Below the pieces are notes generated by a model. It did not search any database, was not told the origin of the DNA, and saw only the letters and a program-made list of their open reading frames with translations. The translations under genes were made by a program, and so were the position numbers. A DNA stretch of 64,000 bases from NCBI GenBank assembly GCA_037176725.1, contig JAZBRS010000054.1, positions 17,874,001-17,938,000 on the forward strand. Direction: 5' to 3'. Every line of letters begins with the position of its first letter. Positions within the stretch are counted from its first letter, which is position 1. Positions 56,736-64,000 of the stretch are shown piece by piece. The DNA is from Posidonia oceanica (lineage: Eukaryota; Streptophyta; Magnoliopsida; Alismatales; Posidoniaceae).

Positions 56736-58881
56736 GATTCTGGCGACACTAGGAGGCGGGAATCGCCGTCGCGCTTCACTAGAGATCTCTCTAGGCATTT
56801 CTAGTGCCCAAGGGAAGCCAGGGGTGCCCTGGAGGTGACCATTGTGTTTGGGATGGGCCTGATTTTGGTGATAACCGATTTATTAGAGGGTGCTCATTTG
56901 TTGTTGAAGTTTAGAATCTCATTTTTGGTTTTATAGTGCGTTTTGTAGAAGTAAAATGAATCCTTGTCCTTTATGAGATTAGAATTTTATAAACACATTA
57001 GGGTAAGTTGAGAATCAAGCCAATCATTAGGGATGAGTTAGGGATTGCATAAAATGGAATAGCAAGACCCCACATGGGCTAGGGTTGGAAACTAAAAGAC
57101 TAAATAACCAAGAAATGCTAATGTTTTCTCAACTTGGTCTTCATGGACATTAGGGAACATTATAATTTAGGATTGGATCTTGGCAGCAGAACTTAGTGTT
57201 CTGGGTGCCATTGGTGTGGATGTGGTCTCGTATGTACGTTGGGACTTCGGGACCAGTTCTTTGCTTCTGTGTGGTGCCGGATGGGTAAATGAAATACCCA
57301 GAAGGTACTTTTGTTCCCTGTTGTGTGGTGTTTTGTAATGTGGATCTAGACTCGACAGTGGAGCTGCCGAGGCTGTGCTTTGAGCTGCGATTTAAGCTCG
57401 TGGTTTTGTGCTGTAGTTGGTACTGTGTTTTGAGGTATTTTGAGTTGTCATTTAAGGATTTCGAAATGGTTTTCGAAAAAGAGTTTTGAAAAGAAAATGC
57501 TTGGGTTTGGCAAAGGTTTTTTAAAGAGTTTTTCGTTGTTTTCGATGTGTGGCAGACCAAGATACGGAAGGGGCGTGTTGACGGGATTAGGGAATGTGAC
57601 GACATTCCTGGTTGGCCGGGCGTGTTGCTTAGGTTGAGGTCCTGAGACCAAGAGGCCGAGGTAAGTGTTCGTCGGATCTTGGTGGTATGATACTCCTTTA
57701 TTGTCATTCACGAGGCCGAGGCTGAGGTCCGCGAGTTGGGGGTACCGACTGGACATGGAGGTATGACACTCCACTTGTACCGGGTGCCGAGGACCTTGGG
57801 TACTGACTGTACTTAGTGTATCGTGGTAGCAGACACAGGGGGTATAAGACTTCTGAGTAGCTGGACGTGATATCCTAGTTAGTACGGGTACTAAAACTGC
57901 TTGGTATGGACTGAGCCTAGGGGTGAGGAGCCCGAGGGGTTTGGAGCATTGAGTTAGGGCGCTTAGAGGGTGTACCCTGTGGTGTCCTATTGAGAGGCAA
58001 GACCTGTTGAGGCTTGTTGGCCAGGATGGTTCACTCCCCCATAAGGTGGTCGACCGTAGCAGTGCAGGGACACAATGGTAGCGCCTCGGTGGACTGCTTG
58101 TGGCTAGGTGTCTCGCTTGGGCCCGAGTGACGACACTTTGTTTGCTTGTTTGTGGTTAGCTGTGCTTGTGGCCGAGCCTGCGGGGCGTATGTCTTGCGCT
58201 AGTGAGGCACATTGGTTTGGCTAAGTAGTGTCTTAGCGCTGGCTTTGTATTTTGGTGTTTGCTGTGTTGTGTGTGTGTGTATTGAATGCTATTGAGGGTA
58301 TTCAGACACGGTTGGTTGTCTAGTCCGCACCAGGAGTGTGATGGACCAGACCGTGTGTTTTGAGGCTAGATTTGGCTAGTGTGGTCATTTCAAGTGTGCA
58401 TAAAGATTTTGAAAAGAGCATGCATATGGTTTTGAAATGAGAAGAGAAAAGATTATTTCAAATGCATGATTTTAGTGGTTTGCTTTGTGGGCAATGAGGT
58501 ATGCCCTGTTGTGGCATCCAAAAGTGATGCCTATGTTCATTGCTTGTGGTGTAGTTACGTCTGTTTCCTCGACATTGTTTGTTGAGCTGTTTGTGTGCAT
58601 AGGTGGGGTGTATGCTAGTTGACCTATTGAGTGGTCACGCACGTAAGTTTTGTTTTCGTTTTAGGTAGGTGCAAGATAGGAGCTGGAGTTGGTAGTGCAT
58701 ATTGGAGAGGAGTCACACTGCCACACATTAAGGGTTCTAGGTAAGTGAGTTGATTAGGTTTATTTTATTTCTGCTTTATAGTATTTATGAGAATTTAGTT
58801 CTGTAGTTCACGAAAGCTAACAGGATTTAAAAAAAAAAAATGTTAGCTACGTTGAGAGGAAACGACATTGGGGTCGTTACA
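56736..58881 (+). repeat. Block A, full length, 2146 bp
   Basis: Complete + copy ending GGGGTCGTTACA. The period from the previous block A end is 3624 bp. The 185-codon minus frame at 57150-57707 has an unlikely composition and is broken elsewhere. Confidence 0.92.
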
Positions 58882-59278
58882 TAGACGGTTTTCGATTTGA
58901 CAAAAAGTTTGACTTTTTTATAAGAGAGAGTTTTATTAAGCATTTATGTGTCATTTATAATATATCAATTTTTTCATAAGTGTATCATATTTTCCACCTC
59001 TATATTGCTATTATCGATATTTCCTTGAATTTGATACACTTTTGTCAGCTTATACTCAATTTGTAAAGGCTTACTGGTTTTCGAACTTTAAAAAAGTTTG
59101 ACTTTTTTATTTTAGAATTCTCCATTTACTTTTTTGATATTGACAAACAACGATTTATCTATTTTGCAATGTTATGTACCAACAACACTTCCCTACTTCA
59201 TTTTTACACAATTTTGAAAATTTCTACGAAAATTACAAAAGTTTTCGAAATTTCTTCCAATTTATCGATTAACAATAA
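58882..59278 (+). repeat. Block S, one fused monomer
   Basis: Only 397 bp: it starts as the first monomer and ends as the third, at the header. Two monomers have been lost, as expected from unequal exchange at matching positions. Confidence 0.88.
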
Positions 59279-59759
59279 GATTCTGGCGACACTAGGTAGC
59301 GGGATTCGCCGGTGCGCTTCACTGGCGATCTTTCTAGGCGTTTCTGGCACCCAAGGGATGTCAGGGGCACCCAGGAGGCGCCCATTGTGTTTGGATTGGG
59401 CCTGATTTTGGTGATAACCGATCTATTAGAGGTTGCTCTTTTGTTGTTAAGTTCAGAATCTGATTTTTGGTTTTATGGTGAGTTTTGTAGAATTATTAGA
59501 GGTTGCTCTTTTGATGTTGATTGAAGTTTAGAATCCTTGTCCTTTAAGAGATTAGAATTTTAAAAACACATTAGGGCTAGATGAGAATCAAGCCAATCAT
59601 TAGGGATGAGTTAGGGATTGCATAAAATAGAATAGCAAGACCCCACTTGAGCTAGTGTTTGAAACTAAAAGACTAAAAAACCAAGAAATGCTAAGTTTTC
59701 CCTAATTGGTCTAGTTGGACATTTGGGAATATAATAATCTAGGATTAGATCTTGGCTCT
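59279..59759 (+). repeat. Block A start, interrupted by D copy 2
   Basis: Header and first part of block A up to AGATCTTGGCTCT. A short local duplication (TTAGAGGTTGCTCTTTTG at about 59427 and 59496) is specific to this copy. It is the counterpart of 27040-27482. Confidence 0.88.
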
Positions 59760-59986
59760 TGTAATAATCCTGAAATTCAGATCATCCATGTACGATGCCA
59801 AAGCTTGCGTGCATCGATCGGAACTAGGGTCGCTATATGCGGGTGAATCCGAGGAGGATACTCAACTCAAAAGACACCGAGAACTACGACGAAATCAAAG
59901 GGAAAAAGAAAGAAAGGGAGTCGCCACCTAATTTTATTAAAACCGGAAAAAACTAGGAAAAACGGGTAGAGAAGATACAAGGAAAG
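59760..59986 (-). repeat. D copy 2: end of a D-type LTR
   Basis: Reverse-orientation match to 26812-27039, about 92% by eye. The terminus on the minus strand is GGATTATTACA. It sits at the same place in block A as D, with AGAGC in place of the duplicated GGAGC. The rest is displaced by E2, which begins at 59987. Confidence 0.85.
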
Positions 59987-60227
59987 TGTTGACACCCCAT
60001 TTTGACTGCTTGAAAGATGGTCGACTTCTCTAGAAAGCTTGCTTGGACTCTGGGATGTCTCTCTCTTTTTCAAACTTAACCCATTTGACCTAAAACCAAA
60101 TCCCATTCCTAAACCAACCCTAAAACCCCTCCTAAGCCTCAAAACCCTTACCCAAGCCTTTTTACACCTTTCCAACCCTTTTTAAGCCAAGGCCCAAGCC
60201 CATTCCAGCCTTTGGCCTCCTGGGCAT

Positions 60228-60314
60228 GTTGAATGCTGGCACCAGCAGCGTCCAACGTTGGATGCGCTCTATGCTAGCGTCCAATGTTGGACGCCCTCTG
60301 CACTAGCGTCCAAC
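60228..60314 (+). repeat. 29-bp inverted-repeat triplet, E2 cluster 1
   Basis: Three adjoining 29-bp units, the last GTTGGACGC-N11-GCGTCCAAC, at 241 bp from the LTR start. Confidence 0.85.
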
Positions 60315-60490
60315 GGCTCGGGAGGTGCAGCGGCTGCTCCGCTACCTCTGGCTCACCTCCCATCCAGTCCGCTGCCTATACACCACTTGCTAGCCATCCC
60401 CTCACCACTCCATGCTCATGCTTCCTCGATCCTTAGTTTCCATTTTTTCACCGATCTAAGCATCGGTTTTGGCCGAGGAGTTCTTGACTT

Positions 60491-60547
60491 GTTGGACACA
60501 CAGACTGGTGCGTCCAACGTTGGACGCGCAATACTGCAGCGTCCAAC
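60491..60547 (+). repeat. 29-bp inverted-repeat doublet, E2 cluster 2
   Basis: GTTGGACAC-N10-GCGTCCAAC then GTTGGACGC-N10-GCGTCCAAC, joined by the perfect palindrome GCGTCCAACGTTGGACGC (its right half opens the second unit). Confidence 0.85.
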
Positions 60548-60734
60548 ACCCAGCTGTCTGTTTTCTTTTGCTCTGATTATGCCTTCATGCTTGCCATGCT
60601 TTGCTTACATCTTCATGAGCTTGTGGTATATGCTTCCTCACTTGTTCTTTGATGCCTTTGCATGCTTAATATCCTGTTTTGATCCCATTTTGGATCAATA
60701 TTGCATGCCTCTTGTTGATCTGCTGTCTGCTTGC

Positions 60735-60792
60735 GTTGGACGCTGGAGTGAGTCGCATCCAACATTGGATGCTGGTTCACCCAGCGTCCTAC
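60735..60792 (+). repeat. 29-bp inverted-repeat doublet, E2 cluster 3
   Basis: GTTGGACGC-N11-GCATCCAAC then ATTGGATGC-N11-GCGTCCTAC, 58 bp, 244 bp after the previous cluster. Confidence 0.85.
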
Positions 60793-61119
60793 TTCCCTGT
60801 TTGCTTACATCTACTGCCATGCTTGCATGTTGTTTCTTTTTGAGTTATATACATGATCCATACTTGTTTAGCAATGCCTGGCCCCTATGGCAACCATGTT
60901 TAAGCTTGCTAGTCTCTTCTCAAGTTGTATGCTCTTTTTTTTTGTGGGTTTTTACCCCTTTATTCTCTGCATACTCTCTCTTACTTCCTTCTTATGGATT
61001 ATATGCTTGGCTTGAGTGTTTTATCTTGATCTGGTATGTCCTCTGTAGCTTGCATGCATGTTTAAGTGGGGTTTAGAGCTGAGCTCCCCCTTCTGCAGGT
61101 ATGTTTGCATCCTCCATGT

Positions 61120-61206
61120 GTTGGATGCTGGGGGCTTCAGCGTCCTACATTGGATGCTGGGGGCTTCAATGTCCTACATTGGATGCTGCTACTACCAGCG
61201 TCCTAC
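61120..61206 (+). repeat. 29-bp inverted-repeat triplet, E2 cluster 4
   Basis: Three 29-bp units; the first two have the identical spacer TGGGGGCTTCA, so one unit was duplicated recently. It lies 385 bp after cluster 3; the matching step in E1 is 383-384 bp. Confidence 0.85.
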
Positions 61207-61378
61207 GTTTCTGCTTAGTAACTTCCACTTAATTGCTTGCATGATGCTCTGATCTCTTATGTTCGTTTGATCCATGCCTGTATGCCATGCCTCTGTCTGT
61301 TTACAGCAACTTGAATACATGCCATGATGTTTCCTTGCTAGTTTGCATGCCTTCTTGTCATCTGTCTGTTTCCAAAGC

Positions 61379-61465
61379 ATTGGACGCTGGATACAGTAGC
61401 ATCCTACGTTGGATGCTGGATACAGTAGCGTCCTACGTTGGACGTTGCTTGTTCTAGCGTCCAAC
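61379..61465 (+). repeat. 29-bp inverted-repeat triplet, E2 cluster 5
   Basis: Three 29-bp units; the first two share the spacer TGGATACAGTA. The third is GTTGGACGT-N11-GCGTCCAAC-like. Confidence 0.85.
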
Positions 61466-61638
61466 ACCCTACAGTAGTTCAAATCTTATCCATGTTTGCC
61501 TCTTGCTATCAAATCTTATTCTGGTTGTTTATGTTGACTGCCTTGCATGTTATACATGTCATGCACTCTCATGCAGCATTTACATCGCATCCATACAACC
61601 TGCTTGCATTCATTTTTATCAAAAAACATGGCTTGGTT

Positions 61639-61695
61639 GTTGGACGCCCAGATCTCAACGTCCAACGTTGGACACTGTCATTTTGAGCGTCTAAT
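61639..61695 (+). repeat. 29-bp inverted-repeat doublet, E2 cluster 6
   Basis: GTTGGACGC..ACGTCCAAC then GTTGGACAC..GCGTCTAAT, 57 bp, 260 bp after cluster 5. Confidence 0.8.
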
Positions 61696-62623
61696 ACCCT
61701 CTGCTTGTTTGAAACTTGTTTTGATCTGGCTTTTGATTTCTGGGCTTTGTGTTTTATTTTCCCAGCATGCTCTATCACATCCAACACTTGTTGTAAGCTG
61801 CACCTCCGTTTTAAGCACCAAATCCGTTTTGATCGCCGTTGCACTTCGCTGGCCTCGGTACACGCCTACGACACCCATGCATGCTGTCGAGACCCTGTTT
61901 TGGTTTTGTACCTCACCTTGCACGCTTTCCCGCCGTTTTAGCCTCGCACCTGCTTTGCTTTATCCCTCACATGTCGCTTGCATTGCAAGGCTTTCCTCGC
62001 AGTCTTGCTTTTTCGCCTGTATTTGCATTAGGACAATGATGCTTACTGCCTGGAGTTCTCATGGACCAGGGTTCGCCCGGTTCAGAACACAGACAGCGTT
62101 GCTGAGCACTTAGATTGTACGTTTAATTCCTTGCATGCATTCTATCACTTAGAACACACATTTGAGCATCTAATTAGGCATTCATGGCACTTAGGCATTC
62201 AAAGTATGCATTTTCTGGCAAAGCGAGCGAGTTAGCCTAGAAAGACTGACTTCTCGGGCGTGTTGAGGGTGCCTAACACCTTCCCCCAGCGTAATAGGAG
62301 TCCTTACCGTTTCTCTGGCCCGTAATGACCCTTTTGCCCTTGTCTTTGGCACGAGTCATCCATTTTTGCATAGCATTGCATCTATTTGTGTGGTTTTGCA
62401 TGTTTTTCCCCGATTTTCCTTGTCGCCCGACTTAATAGACTAAGTGGTGACTCCCTTTTTCTTCTCTTTTTTCTTCCCTTTGGCTTTTCGCCTCTGTTTT
62501 CGGTGTTTTGAGTCGAGTTTCCTCCCCGAATCACCCACTAATAGTGAACCTGATTTTCCAATCAGTGCACGTGAGCTCTGGTAGCGTCCACGGACGATCA
62601 CGAAGCTCACGGGATCGCTACAG

Positions 62624-62641
62624 TGGCGACTCCGCTGGGGA
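62624..62641 (+). other. Primer binding site of E2 (Ogre type)
   Basis: TGGCGACTCCGCTGGGGA, one base after the LTR end. Same site as E1 with two differences. Attributed to tRNA-Arg from memory of Ogre elements. Confidence 0.85.
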
Positions 62642-63600
62642 TACTAGACTTTGGCTTTTGTTTTGGCTTTCTTACCGCTTGCTTTTTGTGCTTTCGCTTG
62701 CCTTATGCTTTTGCATGCCTTGCTTGCTTACCTGCTTGCTTGTTTATTTACTTGCTTTATGCCATGTTGGCTTGCACTGCTTTATTTTCTTGCATTACAT
62801 GCCTAAATACTTGCTTGGCACACTAATGCATGCCTTTTGAGTGGTAATTGCTTTGTTTAACACCCTTGCTATGCCACTGCACACGCACATGCCCTGCATA
62901 CTATGTCTTTTGACATGCTAAGTGTTTCTTTCCACTATCATGTCCACATACACTTGCACATACCATGCCCATGCCTTTTGCTGTGATGTGTGTTGATTGC
63001 CTGCCATGTTTGGGTGTTTCCTTCCCCATTTTTCATCTAGGCTTAAGGACAAGTACAGACTAGCTGTCCCCTCCCCTTGGCAAATAAAAACAGCAAGTAA
63101 AAGTCAAATCTTGGATCTACTAGAGGCCTCAACACACCTTCACCCCTTGGGTTAATAAAACACACAAGATTAAAAAACTTTAATCATTTTGCATGAAGCA
63201 TCATATAGGGCATGCATCTTCTCATCCCTAAGTCTACCTATTAGTTTGAGAAGGACGGTCCCGGTCTCTTGTTCAGCTGCTTTGGCACAGAGCGAGTCGA
63301 TCGGTCAGTCCCCCCTTGTTAGGGGTCGCGTCGGTGTTACTAGCGGGTATAGCTCATGCTTAGGCAGGGTCAAGGCCACTATTGCACCACCTGTCATACC
63401 TGAGCTCTGGGCCAGGGTCTAGACGGGAGCCTTACTTTCTGACCGAGTCGGTGACCTACACACTTGTGAGTCTGAATTTGACAACTTACTGGGACACACT
63501 AGATTGCTGAGAGAGAGCATGCTAGATAGCATACCATCTGCATGATTGCATTCATACCACTAACTAAACAATTGCATCTTTTCTTTCAGGTTCTAACACC
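62642..63600 (+). other. Leader of E2
   Basis: CTTGCTTGC-rich low-complexity sequence (62690-62830), then segments homologous to the E1 leader: the GGGTTAATAAAA and CATATAGGGCATGCATTC-like region at 63140-63220, and the GGCAGGGTCAAGGCCAC region at 63363. The possible upstream-ORF wording (PELWARV, DRVGDLHT) has a stop in between. No intact gene is visible. Confidence 0.55.
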
Positions 63601-63619
63601 TGTTTGCTTTGTCTGCAAC

Positions 63620-64000
63620 AGAGATCAGTGAGCGAGTTCCCTTGTCGGGGCTTGAGTGCTTCGCTTCACTGACACCTCTGTTCTGTCTCCTGTTTTCGAC
63701 CCTCCCTTTCCTGAGCTATTCGGCTTTGCGAACATAGCTCCTCCTAGGCGTCCTTCTTCATCTTTCCATCGTAGCTTTATTCTTACCCGCTCTTGGTCAA
63801 AAAATTGCCCAACGCACTCTTGAGCCCCTGCTCACTCCTGTTGCTCCAGAGGGGACTTATGTTTCAGCCCCTCCGACTCTCGTTTCCATTCCTCATGTGC
63901 CCTTGGTGACACCAGGGTTTCCCCCTCTGTCGCCTAGGGCACCCGAGCATCCTGTGGGGCATTGGTAGACTCACACTACTCTGGACCCAGTCACTGATCC
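63620..64000 (+). pseudogene. Start of the gag-like region of E2
   Basis: Homologous to 27600-28080 of E1 (minus strand): AACATAGCTCCTCCTAGG, then a proline-rich stretch reading LVSIPHVPLVTP with CCTCTGTCGCCTAGGGC, then GGGGCATTGG. A stop occurs in the last segment (CATTGGTAGACTC). It continues past the window, so intactness downstream cannot be judged. Confidence 0.5.

Larger units (their letters stand above)
59987..62622 (+). repeat. 5' LTR of E2, 2636 bp
   Basis: Starts TGTTGACACCCCATTTTGAC and ends GGGATCGCTACA. It is about 690 bp shorter than the E1 LTR; much of the difference lies between the first and second inverted-repeat clusters. The 272-codon frame at 60258-61076 has no counterpart in E1 and is not supported. 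Confidence 0.88.
59987..64000 (+). mobile_element. E2: Tat/Ogre-type element running off the window
   Basis: Plus-strand element with complete 5' LTR (59987-62622), primer site, leader and the first part of a gag-like region, cut by the window end. The left target flank is GAAAG (59982-59986); the other copy lies outside. It inserted into D copy 2, so it is younger than the duplication that produced that copy. It matches E1 through LTR, leader and gag start. Confidence 0.88.

Noticed and set aside
60258..61076. 272-codon plus-strand frame with hydrophobic stretches
   Set aside because: Lies in the E2 LTR across several inverted-repeat clusters, and the related LTR E1 has no equivalent frame.

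Overview
This window is plant heterochromatin. I see no host protein-coding gene, rRNA or tRNA. The evidence for a flowering plant is a degenerate Del/Tekay-type Ty3/gypsy chromovirus with the usual tRNA-Met primer site, several Tat/Ogre-type LTR retrotransposons with very long LTRs, and AT-rich tandem repeats interrupted by them. I cannot name the species. Almost every open reading frame longer than 60 codons is either a broken retrotransposon frame or a shadow in repeat DNA.

The backbone from 1 to 59759 is a tandem array of a composite unit about 3.6 kb long. Each full unit joins block A (about 2.1 kb) to block S (about 1.48 kb). Block A ends like an LTR and is homologous to the 3' half of the Del/Tekay LTRs found here. 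Block S holds about 2.75 diverged AT-rich monomers of roughly 540 bp. Units run + at 1-4297, - at 4298-48556 and + at 48557-59759. The last switch belongs to a large inverted duplication: S blocks at 44764-46242 and 55258-56735 share private variants and match almost perfectly, as inverted copies, over about 250 bp.

Into this array were inserted, left to right: B1 (5903-11792, Del/Tekay type, + strand, most of pol deleted, target duplication visible); solo LTR D (14156-27039, Tat type, perfect 5-bp target duplication); nested inside D, element C (16601-26204, - strand, 9.6 kb, gag only, perfect 5-bp target duplication, LTRs about 98% alike by hand count); a truncated Tat/Ogre element E1 (27483-32409, - strand) abutting the pol gene of B2 (32410-38845, Del/Tekay, - strand); an LTR piece B3 (39114-40017); and at the right edge a piece of a second D copy (59760-59986) into which a + strand Tat/Ogre element E2 (59987 to beyond 64000) has inserted. 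D and its second copy lie at the same site of the composite unit, so D predates the duplication, while E2 came later.

The most unusual signal is inside the Tat-type elements. All of them (C, D, E1, E2) carry arrays of a 29-bp unit whose ends are inverted repeats. In E1 and E2 the unit is GTTGGACGC-N11-GCGTCCAAC. In C and D it is GTTAGTCGCC-N9-GGCGCCTAAC with variants. Units come in doublets, triplets or, in C, a run of six. Clusters sit about 230-260 bp apart, and their positions match between two LTRs whose other sequence has diverged. Unit length and layout are kept while stem sequence differs. I do not know what they do.
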